The notes under the pieces were generated by a model that had not been told where the DNA came from, searched no databases, and saw only the letters and a program-made list of their open reading frames with translations. 64,000 bases of DNA, taken from Aliidiomarina sp. GTDB lineage: Bacteria; Pseudomonadota; Gammaproteobacteria; Enterobacterales; Alteromonadaceae. The DNA lies in contig NZ_JAIUMR010000013.1 in assembly GCF_022565475.1 (NCBI RefSeq), forward strand, positions 1 through 64,000. The letters run 5' to 3'. Within the stretch, counting starts at the first letter, position 1, and every line of letters begins with the position of its first letter. The translations under genes were made by a program, and so were the position numbers. Positions 16,683 through 25,732 of this stretch are shown here, piece after piece.

Positions 16683-17480
16683 TTAGGCATCGAAACAATG
16701 CTCAGGTGCAGGGAATTTGCCGTCACGCACCTCTTGCACAAAGGCTTCGACCGCGCCTTGTAAACTTCCGCCTTGGGCAAGAAAGTCTTTCGTAAACTTG
16801 GGTAGGTAGTCCGCGTTCATGCCCAGCATATCGTGCATGACTAGAATTTGTCCGTCAGTTTCTTTGCCGGCACCAATGCCAATGACTGGGATTGTTAAAG
16901 CTGTCGAAATTTGCTGGCCAACATGCGTTGGAATACATTCGACAACTAACAGTTGAGCACCTGCGGCTTCGAGAGCTTGAGCGTGACGCACTAACTCACG
17001 TGCACTTTCTTCGTCGCGGCCTTGAACTTTGTAACCACCAATAACATTGACTGATTGTGGCAGTAAACCGATGTGTGCGCACACGGGAATGCCGTGACGC
17101 GTCAAATCGTGGACGGTGTCGACCAGCCAATCGCCACCTTCAAGCTTGACCATGTTGGCTCCCGCTCGCATTAATTCCGCTGCATTTTCACAGGCAATCA
17201 AGGGATCTGGGTAGGTCATAAATGGCATGTCGGCAATCACAAAGGCATCACTGCTGCCAGCACGAACACAGCGGGTGTGATAGGCCACTTCATCCAGCGT
17301 GACCGGAATAGTCGAATCAAGCCCCTGCAGAACCATGCCTAACGAATCACCGACAAGGAGAACGTCGACACCACAGTCGTGGAAAAGCTTTGTGAAACTC
17401 GAATCGTAGGCAGTTAAAGCGGTAATTTTTTCCCCGCGTTGCTTCTTTTTTAATAATCCAGCGGTACGAATTCGACTCAT
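16683..17480 (-). CDS. panB: 3-methyl-2-oxobutanoate hydroxymethyltransferase
   Basis: A 265-aa enzyme transferring a hydroxymethyl group from 5,10-methylene-THF to ketoisovalerate, the first step to pantoate. The motifs [22 protein letters not shown] (metal/substrate Asp), [14 protein letters not shown] and VIGIGAG are all present. The start at 17480 ([10 protein letters not shown]) has AGGAG at optimal spacing and gives the length of E. coli PanB (264 aa). The ATG at 17495 has none. It follows folK in a minus-strand series and precedes panC by 40 bases. Confidence 0.97.
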   Translation of the reverse strand: MSRIRTAGLLKKKQRGEKITALTAYDSSFTKLFHDCGVDVLLVGDSLGMVLQGLDSTIPVTLDEVAYHTRCVRAGSSDAFVIADMPFMTYPDPLIACENAAELMRAGANMVKLEGGDWLVDTVHDLTRHGIPVCAHIGLLPQSVNVIGGYKVQGRDEESARELVRHAQALEAAGAQLLVVECIPTHVGQQISTALTIPVIGIGAGKETDGQILVMHDMLGMNADYLPKFTKDFLAQGGSLQGAVEAFVQEVRDGKFPAPEHCFDA

Positions 17481-17547
17481 GATGGACTCCTGCATTGATC
17501 GTGAAAGCGCGATGTTAATGTGCCTGTTAATCGCTCATCATAGCAGT

Positions 17548-18030
17548 TCAGACAACTTTGCATAAGTCGTTTAAGGGAATTTGCTGTGCTGCAACTGCGG
17601 CGGTTTGTCCCGTCGGTAGCAAAAGGTCAGGAGCGAGTTCGGCTAATGGGATAAGGACAAACTCTCGCTCGAGAATACCGGGATGGGGCACAGTCAGACG
17701 TTCGTGATTGATGTTTTCGTTCGCGTAGAAAAGGAGATCTAAATCGAGTGTACGCGGACCCCAGCGACGGCCGCGTAAGCGACCAAATTGTTGTTCGATC
17801 GACTGCAATGTATCCAACAGGTCGAGCGGCTGGAGCTCAGTGTCAAAGCAAGCGACGGCATTTACATAGTCGGGCTGATCTTGAGGGCCCATTGGCTTGC
17901 TCTGATACAAGGAAGAACAGCGCCAGTTGTGCAATGCTGGGTGCCGAGCGAGCACCTCAGCAGCGCGTTGCACGGTTATTAACGGCTGCTCAAGGTTGGC
18001 GCCTAAGCCAATAAAACAGCGATGAACCAT
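17548..18030 (-). CDS. folK: 6-hydroxymethyl-7,8-dihydropterin pyrophosphokinase
   Basis: A 160-aa HPPK enzyme of folate synthesis, adding pyrophosphate from ATP to hydroxymethyl-dihydropterin. The family signature RWGPRTLDLDLLFY (about residues 90-103) and the N-terminal FIGLGANL are present, with the late HPGILEREFVLIPLAELAP. The order pcnB-folK-panB-panC is a conserved gammaproteobacterial cluster, and folK starts 5 bases after the pcnB stop. Confidence 0.97.
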   Translation of the reverse strand: MVHRCFIGLGANLEQPLITVQRAAEVLARHPALHNWRCSSLYQSKPMGPQDQPDYVNAVACFDTELQPLDLLDTLQSIEQQFGRLRGRRWGPRTLDLDLLFYANENINHERLTVPHPGILEREFVLIPLAELAPDLLLPTGQTAAVAAQQIPLNDLCKVV

Positions 18031-18035
18031 TTGCG

Positions 18036-19583
18036 TTATTCGCCTTGTTTGGCTTTGGGTTTGCGCCGGCGCGGATTGCGCCCACGTCGAGGACGACTCG
18101 CTCGAGGCCGAGCTGGGGCGTCACTGTTTGCTGTTGGCACAGGTGGTGATTGTTGTTGGAAATCGGTCCAAAACTTGCCTAGCGCCGCCAACTCTTCGTC
18201 TTCTTCGACCCGTGCGCGGAGCAAGAGGAAGTCATAACCAGCCCGAAACTTCGGATGCGACAATGACCGAATCGCTCGTTTCGGGTGCGTTTGCCGCAGA
18301 CGCAATTGCAATAACCAAATATCGCGCATCGGCAAACTAAAGCGTTTGGGAATTGAAATACTGCGTGATTGTCGGCTTAGTGCGTCAGCAGCAGCAACCT
18401 GATAGGCATCAAATTCGGAAAGACCGCTTTCGAGAATGATTTCGTCGGCACGAGCAGCGACCGGATACCACAAAATGGCAGCAAACAAATAAGCTGGATT
18501 GACACCTTTGTCTTCATTTAATCGAACGTCGGTATCAACAAAGGCCTGACGGACCATTCGGTACTCGAGGCTGTCTGGGTTCTTCAGTGCGCTCTTTAAG
18601 ACGGGGAATAAGTACTGGAAGAGGTTCAGCTCCAATAACAACTCAAAATTTGCTTCCGCGCGACGGTGCAAAAATAGTTTAAGAAACTCTTCGAATAAGC
18701 GCGCAGCAGGGATATTGTCCAGTAAGCCTGACAATGGCTTAATCGGTTTACGTGTCTCATCTTCAATGCGTAGACCAAGTTTTGTCGCAAACCGTACCGC
18801 TCGTAACATGCGCACGGGATCCTCGCGGTAGCGCTGTTCAGGATCACCAATCAGACGCAACAAGCCTTGCTCAAGGTCAGCAAGCCCGTTCGCGTAATCA
18901 TAGATGGCAAAGTCGGCAATCGAGTAATACAGCGCGTTGACCGTAAAGTCGCGACGTTGAGCGTCTTCTTCAATCGAGCCATAGACATTGTCACGCAGCA
19001 ACATACCCTCATCATTTTGCTTGGAGAGATTATTTGCAGGTGCTTCGTCGTCGCTGTGATGACCGCGGAAGGTTGCAACTTCAATCACGTCACGGCCAAA
19101 AACGATATGCGCAAGGCGGAAACGCCGTCCAATCAGGCGACAATTGTTAAATAGCGCTTTGATTTCTTCGGGTTTGGCGTTTGTGGCAACATCAAAATCT
19201 TTCGGTTGTAATCCGAGCAGTATGTCGCGTACACAGCCACCGACCAGATAAGCATCGAAACCAGCATTATGCAGGCGATAGAGTACTTTTAAGGCGTTAT
19301 CGGAGATGTCGTTTCGCGAGATAGGATGCTCAGACCGAGGAATCCGTCGAGGTCCTTGCACCTTTGCTTGCTTCGATTTTCGCGCCGGCGCTGGCTTCGT
19401 CGCTGATCTCTTTTTCTGGCCTGCAGGTGCAGCCGCTTGCGTGACAGGAGCATGCACGTCACTTTGCGAGACAATCTGTTTATCTGTTACTTCTGTGGTT
19501 TCACTGCGAGATGTACGTGACTTGGAAGGTAGTACTCTCTTCGCAATCCTAGCGAGACGTTTAATAATGACCGAACTCCTCAT
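18036..19583 (-). CDS. pcnB: Poly(A) polymerase I
   Basis: A 515-aa nucleotidyltransferase that adds poly(A) tails to RNA and promotes decay. The catalytic motif LVGGCVRDILLGLQPKDFDV (about residues 115-134) carries the nucleotidyltransferase Asp pair. RRFRLAHIVFGRDVIEVATF and RREDF-type RRDFTVNALYY follow. The last ~40 residues are Arg/Lys/Pro rich. Compared with E. coli (465 aa), the protein has an added basic N-terminal extension of about 60-70 residues rich in Lys, Arg and Ala. Part of that could be untranslated if a downstream start is used. It is followed by folK. Confidence 0.95.
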   Translation of the reverse strand: MRSSVIIKRLARIAKRVLPSKSRTSRSETTEVTDKQIVSQSDVHAPVTQAAAPAGQKKRSATKPAPARKSKQAKVQGPRRIPRSEHPISRNDISDNALKVLYRLHNAGFDAYLVGGCVRDILLGLQPKDFDVATNAKPEEIKALFNNCRLIGRRFRLAHIVFGRDVIEVATFRGHHSDDEAPANNLSKQNDEGMLLRDNVYGSIEEDAQRRDFTVNALYYSIADFAIYDYANGLADLEQGLLRLIGDPEQRYREDPVRMLRAVRFATKLGLRIEDETRKPIKPLSGLLDNIPAARLFEEFLKLFLHRRAEANFELLLELNLFQYLFPVLKSALKNPDSLEYRMVRQAFVDTDVRLNEDKGVNPAYLFAAILWYPVAARADEIILESGLSEFDAYQVAAADALSRQSRSISIPKRFSLPMRDIWLLQLRLRQTHPKRAIRSLSHPKFRAGYDFLLLRARVEEDEELAALGKFWTDFQQQSPPVPTANSDAPARPRASRPRRGRNPRRRKPKAKQGE

Positions 19584-19606
19584 TGAATCAAGGCTGCAAT
19601 TTTAAC

Positions 19607-20485
19607 CTACTTTTTTAGTGCTCGCCATGTATCGATGGCCCAAGTTAAATATTCTTCCACGCGGATGAAGCCTTCTGTTTCCGGCCGGCTCAATCCTAAT
19701 TGACGACCTGCCGCCATCAGGTTGTCTAAAGCAGTCTCAGCATCGAGTGCTGGCGCATGGTTCTGCTTACTTAATTTACGTCCGTCTCGACCTCTGACCA
19801 AGGGTAAATGGGCTAAGCGAGGAAGAGGTACGGTCTTGGCGTCGAACTGAATGTCATTCAAAGCCTGCCACAATGTCAGTTGCCACGTTGACGCATGGAG
19901 CAAGTCCTCGCCACGGACGATATCGGTTACACCGGCAGCGCGGTCGTCACAAACAACAGCCAATTGATAAGCCCAAAGTTGATCACGACGACGCAAAATG
20001 AAATCTTCTGTCGCACTGGGTTGACACTGAATATGACCATGAAAACGGTCGTGAAAGTGTTGCAGTGGGTGAGTATTCAAAAAACGGATTGCGGTGTACT
20101 GGTCCTGGAGTTGACGATTGCGGCAGTGTCCATCGTAATTAGTCCCCCGGCGTTTAATCTGAGCGCGGGTACAATCACAATGATAGCAACGTTGCGCAGT
20201 GCTTAACTCTGCGATAGCACGTTGGTAACGCGGAGTTTGTTGGCTTTGCCAAACGACATCCCCGTCCCAATGCAAACCATGCGATTCTAATTGCCGCAGG
20301 ATGGTATCTGCAGCACCAGGAACTTCGCGCGGGGGGTCTATGTCTTCGATGCGGACGAACCACTCACCTTGGTGAGCTCGGGCGTCAAGGTAGCTACCTA
20401 AAGCAGCTACCAAAGAGCCTGCGTGCAGCGGGCCGGAAGGACTAGGGGCAAAGCGCCCACGATATCGTTCGGCATGCTGCACCAT
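19607..20485 (-). CDS. gluQ: Glutamyl-Q tRNA(Asp) synthetase
   Basis: A 292-aa truncated glutamyl-tRNA synthetase paralogue. It charges glutamate onto the queuosine base of tRNA(Asp) rather than the tRNA 3' end. The class I signature FAPSPSGPLHAGSL (about 12-25) contains the HIGH-like motif, and KLSKQNHA is the KMSKS equivalent. The zinc-binding segment CYHCDCTRAQI with the later HC is retained, and there is no anticodon-binding domain. It lies 6 bases after dksA, an arrangement conserved in many proteobacteria. Confidence 0.95.
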   Translation of the reverse strand: MVQHAERYRGRFAPSPSGPLHAGSLVAALGSYLDARAHQGEWFVRIEDIDPPREVPGAADTILRQLESHGLHWDGDVVWQSQQTPRYQRAIAELSTAQRCYHCDCTRAQIKRRGTNYDGHCRNRQLQDQYTAIRFLNTHPLQHFHDRFHGHIQCQPSATEDFILRRRDQLWAYQLAVVCDDRAAGVTDIVRGEDLLHASTWQLTLWQALNDIQFDAKTVPLPRLAHLPLVRGRDGRKLSKQNHAPALDAETALDNLMAAGRQLGLSRPETEGFIRVEEYLTWAIDTWRALKK

Positions 20486-20491
20486 GTCCCA

Positions 20492-20947
20492 TTAATGGCC
20501 TTTCATTTGCTTTTCACGAATTTCAGCAAGGCTTTTACAGTCAATGCATAAGTCAGCTGTAGGTCGCGCTTCGAGACGGCGAATGCCAATTTCGATACCG
20601 CATGATTCACAATAACCAAAATCGTTACGCTCAATCAGCTCGAGTGTTTTCTCGATTTTCTTGATCAGTTTGCGTTCGCGGTCGCGGGTACGCAACTCGA
20701 TTGCAAATTCTTCCTCTTGTGCAGCGCGGTCGACCGGGTCTGCATAGTTTGATGCTTCTTCTTTTAAGTGGCCCACAGTACGGTCCACTTCTTCACGCAA
20801 TTGCGCGCGCCAAGCTTCAAGAATACGTTTAAAGTGAGCGCGTTGCTCTTCGTTCATGTATTCTTCGCCGTCCTTTTCCTGATATGGCGCGAGTTCAGCC
20901 ATAGCTAGGACTCCGTGCGCTTTCCTTTCCTTAGTCGCATCAGTCAT
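20492..20947 (-). CDS. dksA: RNA polymerase-binding transcription factor DksA
   Basis: A 151-aa regulator that enters the RNA polymerase secondary channel and works with ppGpp in the stringent response. The coiled-coil tip carries [11 protein letters not shown] (the two acidic tip residues plus Ala). The C4 zinc finger is [23 protein letters not shown]. The start at 20947 (MTDATKER) has GGAGGAT upstream and gives exactly the E. coli length. The in-frame start at 20995 adds 16 atypical residues. It is followed by gluQ. Confidence 0.97.
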   Translation of the reverse strand: MTDATKERKAHGVLAMAELAPYQEKDGEEYMNEEQRAHFKRILEAWRAQLREEVDRTVGHLKEEASNYADPVDRAAQEEEFAIELRTRDRERKLIKKIEKTLELIERNDFGYCESCGIEIGIRRLEARPTADLCIDCKSLAEIREKQMKGH

Positions 20948-21137
20948 ATTTTTTATCCTCCAGCAGGCAATTCTATTGAATTCACCAGCGTTCAATTAGC
21001 CTACCTAACAAAAAAGATGGGTATGTATACCAGATTGCCCCAGCGGGCGCAATTTTAACCGCTCTTCGGAAGGTTTTCTGCTATAAAGTGATTGATTACT
21101 TGCAGTATTTTCCATGCCGTTGCTGCATTGAGCGTGA

Positions 21138-21848
21138 TTAGAGGTGGGGCGCTCGCGCTTTAATTTCAAGAGCAGATATCGAAAAAAAGACTGGAATGAC
21201 TTCAACCCCAACCGCTCGGGCTTGTGCAACGAGCTCTGCGTATTTCGCATCAATATGTACTGCTGCCGCAACACTTTGGATCTGTGAATGTAAGACCGCA
21301 TAGACCAAAGCGGCTCGGCTTCCGCGTTGCGCGACCGCCATCAAGGCGTTGAGGTGCTTATGACCGCGCGTTGACACTGCATCGGGGAAGAAACCATTCG
21401 CCGTAGTCGATTGCTCTGGGTCAAACAATGTAACAGATTTCACTTCCACATAGGCATCCGGGCGTTTCGGATGTTGACTGAGATAGAAGTCAACACGACT
21501 GTTTTCTTCATACTTCACCTCGCGTTGTACAGAAGCATAATCAGCAAGTGAAGTGATGACACCCTGCTCAATGGCTTCGGCAACCAGTGCATTGGCGCGG
21601 TTGGTGTTGACACAAATCCAAGCACCGTCCTGCGTGTGTGTCAGTTCCCAAGTGTAGGCATATTTGCGTTTAGGGTTATCACTGACACTCATCCACACTT
21701 CGCTGCCGGGCTCGGCACATCCCGTCATTGCCCCGGTGTTTGGGCAATGAATTGTGATATGATCACCATTGTCTAATTCAACATCGGCTAAGAAGCGTTT
21801 ATAGCGGCGCAATAAGGTGCCGCGCAGTAAAGGTGGATTAAATTGCAT
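21138..21848 (-). CDS. sfsA: SfsA family DNA/RNA nuclease-like protein
   Basis: A 236-aa protein of the sugar fermentation stimulation family. The segments [43 protein letters not shown] and [23 protein letters not shown] are diagnostic. The family has an OB-like N-terminus and a PD-(D/E)xK nuclease-like core, with the visible motif D..EVK at about residues 110-130. E. coli SfsA is a reported nucleic-acid-binding protein affecting maltose metabolism, but the precise role is unclear. It is upstream of dksA on the same strand, with about 190 bases between them that probably contain the dksA promoter. Confidence 0.94.
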   Translation of the reverse strand: MQFNPPLLRGTLLRRYKRFLADVELDNGDHITIHCPNTGAMTGCAEPGSEVWMSVSDNPKRKYAYTWELTHTQDGAWICVNTNRANALVAEAIEQGVITSLADYASVQREVKYEENSRVDFYLSQHPKRPDAYVEVKSVTLFDPEQSTTANGFFPDAVSTRGHKHLNALMAVAQRGSRAALVYAVLHSQIQSVAAAVHIDAKYAELVAQARAVGVEVIPVFFSISALEIKARAPHL

Positions 21849-21920
21849 CGTGGTTCAGTTTCCCTTTACAGTATCCGTTGAAAAACTCTTTAGCCGGCAA
21901 CATACGTGGAGATAAAGCTT

Positions 21921-23210
21921 ATGTCCAGTGCAGTACAAGTTCGATTAACACAAACCCCAGCACCTGCAAATTATAAAGGGAATAGCGCTTGTTATTTAAC
22001 CGCGGAGGGCATGCAGATCGTGCAGCTCGAGTCGGAAGCGCTGTTGTTACGCAGTATTCAGAAAGCCGGTCGCAAACTCGATCAACTGGGTATGACCGAA
22101 ATTGAGCCTGCCGGTGAAGGTTGGACACGCGATCGTCAGTGGGCTTTAAGCCAAGGCTTTACCGATACTAAAAGTTCCAATCAGGTTAACTTTGTTGGTG
22201 ACGCAAAGCCTGAGCTTGAACAACTTCGTGACGTCGTGCGCTGGAGTCGTGAGCTGATTAATTTGCCATCGTCTGAAATTTACCCTGAGTCGTTATGTGA
22301 GCGAGTGATTGCAAAACTGAAAGACGTGGCTGGCGAGCATGTGACAGCGCGGGTGGTTGCCGGTGATCAGTTGCTGGCCGAAGAGCGGTTTGGCATTCAC
22401 ACCGTAGGTCGCGCCAGTCAGCGCGCACCAGCGTTACTTGAACTGGACTATAACCCGACCGGTAACGCGGATGCAGCAGTCGAATTTGCGCTCATTGGCA
22501 AAGGCATTACGTTTGATACAGGTGGTTATAGTATCAAGAGTAACGAAGGTATGGTGGCCATGAAGTGCGATATGGGCGGCGCTGCAACGGTCGCTGGTGC
22601 GCTGCTCCTTGCCATTGCTCAAGGTTTGCAAAAACGGGTGAGTTTATTGTTGTGCTGTGCAGAGAATATGATTGACGGTACAGCTTATAAAAACGGCGAT
22701 ATCATCACTTATAAGAATGGTGTGAGCGTAGAAATTGTTAACACCGATGCGGAAGGTCGCGTTGTACTCGCCGACGGACTCCTGCGTGCTGGTGAGTTAG
22801 GTGCGAAGAAAATCATCGATGCAGCGACGCTTACTGGCGCGGCTCAAGTCGCCGTTGGCACCGAGTACAACGCTTTATTTAGTGTCGACGAGGCTTATGC
22901 GATGCAAGCGTTGCAAGCTGCCGCTGACACTGCTGAACCACTTTGGCGTTTGCCATTAGCAAGCTGGCACCAAGAGAATTGCCCGTCAGCGTTTGCTGAT
23001 ACTGCCAATAGTCGACCCATCAAAGGCGGCGGAGCGGGTGGTGCAAGTAATGCTGCTGGCTTCTTGTTGCGTTTTGCCCCGAACCAAGGTCAAGGTTGGT
23101 TGCATTTCGACTTAGCGGCTGCTTATCACGGCAATGCTAATGCATTGTGGGCGGCTGGTGCGACCGGTTTAGGTATTCGCAATATCGCGAAACTCTTAAC
23201 CAACGCATAA
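21921..23210 (+). CDS. pepB: Leucyl aminopeptidase family, peptidase B type
   Basis: A 429-aa M17 cytosolic aminopeptidase that releases N-terminal residues from peptides, with two metal ions at the active site. The family signature NTDAEGRVVLADGL is present. The metal/catalytic region GKGITFDTGGYSIKS..MKCDMGGAA and the late GGGAGGASNAAGFLL are also present. The short N-terminal domain and the 429-aa length fit PepB (427 aa in E. coli) better than PepA (about 500 aa). The start at 21921 has GGAGAT before it. hrpB follows after 13 bases. Confidence 0.9.
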   Translation: MSSAVQVRLTQTPAPANYKGNSACYLTAEGMQIVQLESEALLLRSIQKAGRKLDQLGMTEIEPAGEGWTRDRQWALSQGFTDTKSSNQVNFVGDAKPELEQLRDVVRWSRELINLPSSEIYPESLCERVIAKLKDVAGEHVTARVVAGDQLLAEERFGIHTVGRASQRAPALLELDYNPTGNADAAVEFALIGKGITFDTGGYSIKSNEGMVAMKCDMGGAATVAGALLLAIAQGLQKRVSLLLCCAENMIDGTAYKNGDIITYKNGVSVEIVNTDAEGRVVLADGLLRAGELGAKKIIDAATLTGAAQVAVGTEYNALFSVDEAYAMQALQAAADTAEPLWRLPLASWHQENCPSAFADTANSRPIKGGGAGGASNAAGFLLRFAPNQGQGWLHFDLAAAYHGNANALWAAGATGLGIRNIAKLLTNA

Positions 23211-23223
23211 TCGACGGCAACTT

Positions 23224-25722
23224 GTGCGGACGATTTTAGCTGAGCTATCCGTCGCATTGCGGCAATCCGTGGTCGTTTTACAAGCACCTCCCGGTGCCGG
23301 TAAGTCGACGCTATTGCCGCTCTATTTATTGGCGAACAATCAAGCCTTTAAGGCAACTCAAGCTGAACAAATTATTCTTGTGCAGCCGCGACGGGTTGCG
23401 GCCTTAAACATTGCCTACTATTTGGCTGAGCAACTTGGTGAAAGCGTGGGTGAACGCGTTGGCTATTGGGTTCGGCAAGAACGCAAAGTCTCATCGCGAA
23501 CGCAGCTACTGATAGTCACGGATGGCATGTTTACTCGCTTGATTCAATCCGATCCTGAATTGAAGGGCGTGCGTACGGTTATTTTCGATGAGTTTCATGA
23601 GCGCAATCTGCACGCCGATTTAGGTTTAGCGTTAGCGCTTGAAAGTCGTGACCTACGCCCTGATTTGCAGCTCCTGATTATGTCGGCAACGCTGCCAGCC
23701 GAGGCGCTCGGTCAATGGCTTCGCAGGGCTGGCCAGCAGGTCGCAACCTTTACCACCGAGAGTCGTCAATTTCCGATCCAGCTCCATTATCGTCCACCCA
23801 CACAACTACATCGATGGCAGCAAGTATTGCCCGCGGTTGTCCGTGAAGCGATTGATGTCGCTGAATACGGTATTTTAGTGTTTTTGCCCGGACAGCGCGA
23901 AATTCGTCGACTTGCATCTGAGTTGCAGGGCCACAGCGGCATTATCTTGATGCAACTGCATGGTGGCTTGCCTTTGAAGGAGCAGCGCCAAGTACTGCAG
24001 CCACTGACATCGGCGCAACAGCAGCAAGGTTTACGCAAAGTGGTGTTAGCGACGAACTTGGCTGAGACCAGCGTCACCATCCCTGATATTGATGTCGTGG
24101 TGGATAGCGGACGTGAACGGCAAGCCAGCTTTCATCCGCGTTATGGACTGACGCAACTGACCACTCGGCTGATTTCGCAGGCTTCAGCGGAACAACGGGC
24201 AGGGCGCGCAGGACGCGTCCGCGCAGGCCAGTGCTTTCGGCTTTGGTCAGAATCGGTGCAGCACGGACTAGCTGCTTATTCCACGGCAGCAATTGAAACG
24301 GAAGACTTAAGTGAGTTGCTACTCGAAGTGATTGCTTGGGGCACTCAGCCGGAACACTTGCTTTGGTTCACCCCACCTGCGAAAACGGCCTTAGCGGCCG
24401 CTCGACAGAAATTACAAGCAGCAGAATTGCTTGACGAACACAATCAGTTGACGACACTCGGTCGCCAAGTTCAGCAATGGGGAACTGAGCTCAGTGCTGC
24501 TACCGCACTGGCACTTGCTGCTCAACAGGAAGCGCCGTTATGGCGACAAGTAGCGGCCCTACTGGCCGCATATCTTGAAGAAGCCGGCCAAGAACAACAC
24601 ACCGATTTGTTGGCTCGGCTTGAGCAGATTTTAAAAAACCGCGGAAGCCAAGGTGATCGTCGGCTTTATGAGCGCTACCAGTACTGGTGCAAAAAGTTGC
24701 AGGTAGCGACAATCGATGCCGTCCCCGACCGAGAAATTCTCAGTGAACTCCTACTTGCGGCACTGCCTCTGCGCCTAGCTCAACGTCAGTCAGGACAACG
24801 TTATTTAATAGCCAGCGGCACGGCAGCGCGATTGCAGGATGATACCATGGGAGCGGCGGAGTGGATTGTTGCGAGCCAAATGACGTTGCAGGAAGACGAC
24901 AGCGATGCTCTGATTTGGCAATCCTTGGCGTTGTCAGCGGATTTCATGCAAGGTTGGCTGCAGCAACATGCTAAAACTAAATTCAGTTGGGAATGGCAAG
25001 GCAAACAAGGCCACTTCGTTGAGCTCGAAGAGCAGCGTATCGGCCAGTTGGTGGTGAGCTCTAGACCGACCGGACGAGCACCGGACCGGGAGCGCCAAAC
25101 TGCAGCGCTTTTAGCTGTGATTAAGGGCCGGGGCGATGCTTTATTTGCCAGCGAGTCAACCCAACAATGGTTAGCCCGCATCCGCCTAGTCGCTGATTTG
25201 CTTGGCAGTGACAGTGCGCAGTGGCTTACTGAAAATTTACTCGATGAACTTGAACATTGGGCAGCGCCCTATGTCTCACTGATTTCAACGCGCAGCGAAG
25301 CCGAAAAGTGGGAGCCCTTGCCAGCACTACAAGCTCAATTGGCGTATGCTCAGCGCCAACAACTTGACACCTTGTTGCCTGAACGTTGGCTGGCGCCCAG
25401 TGAGCGTCAGCATCGGGTTTATTATCACAGCGATGGCACCGTTTCGATTGCTTTGAAGCTGCAGGAAGTATTCGGCCTGACGGCGTCTCCTCGCTTTGCA
25501 AATGGTCGTATTACGCCTGTTTTTGAATTACTGTCGCCTGCGGCAAGGCCATTACATAAGACCCACGATCTTGCTTCATTTTGGCGTGACGCCTATGTGC
25601 AGGTGCGCAAAGAGATGCGTGGTAGGTACCCGAAACACCCATGGCCGGAAGCCCCATGGGATGCACAAGCGACGCACTTAACTAAGCGGGCCCTTGACGC
25701 TGCTGAACGTTCGAGCAAATAG
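23224..25722 (+). CDS. hrpB: ATP-dependent helicase HrpB
   Basis: An 832-aa DExH-box helicase. The motifs are visible in order: Walker A APPGAGKST, motif Ia QPRRVAAL, DExH box FDEFHERN, SAT in MSATLP, motif IV FLPGQREI, motif V NLAETSVTIPDI and motif VI EQRAGRAGRV. The HrpB-specific C-terminal domain includes RPLHKTHDLASFWRDAY. The cellular role is not well defined. The start is uncertain: GTG at 23224 is the only common start codon in this frame after the stop codon at 23197, and there is no clear ribosome-binding site. Translation may be coupled to pepB. mrcB starts 10 bases downstream. Confidence 0.92.
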   Translation: MRTILAELSVALRQSVVVLQAPPGAGKSTLLPLYLLANNQAFKATQAEQIILVQPRRVAALNIAYYLAEQLGESVGERVGYWVRQERKVSSRTQLLIVTDGMFTRLIQSDPELKGVRTVIFDEFHERNLHADLGLALALESRDLRPDLQLLIMSATLPAEALGQWLRRAGQQVATFTTESRQFPIQLHYRPPTQLHRWQQVLPAVVREAIDVAEYGILVFLPGQREIRRLASELQGHSGIILMQLHGGLPLKEQRQVLQPLTSAQQQQGLRKVVLATNLAETSVTIPDIDVVVDSGRERQASFHPRYGLTQLTTRLISQASAEQRAGRAGRVRAGQCFRLWSESVQHGLAAYSTAAIETEDLSELLLEVIAWGTQPEHLLWFTPPAKTALAAARQKLQAAELLDEHNQLTTLGRQVQQWGTELSAATALALAAQQEAPLWRQVAALLAAYLEEAGQEQHTDLLARLEQILKNRGSQGDRRLYERYQYWCKKLQVATIDAVPDREILSELLLAALPLRLAQRQSGQRYLIASGTAARLQDDTMGAAEWIVASQMTLQEDDSDALIWQSLALSADFMQGWLQQHAKTKFSWEWQGKQGHFVELEEQRIGQLVVSSRPTGRAPDRERQTAALLAVIKGRGDALFASESTQQWLARIRLVADLLGSDSAQWLTENLLDELEHWAAPYVSLISTRSEAEKWEPLPALQAQLAYAQRQQLDTLLPERWLAPSERQHRVYYHSDGTVSIALKLQEVFGLTASPRFANGRITPVFELLSPAARPLHKTHDLASFWRDAYVQVRKEMRGRYPKHPWPEAPWDAQATHLTKRALDAAERSSK

Positions 25723-25732
25723 GATAAAAGGA

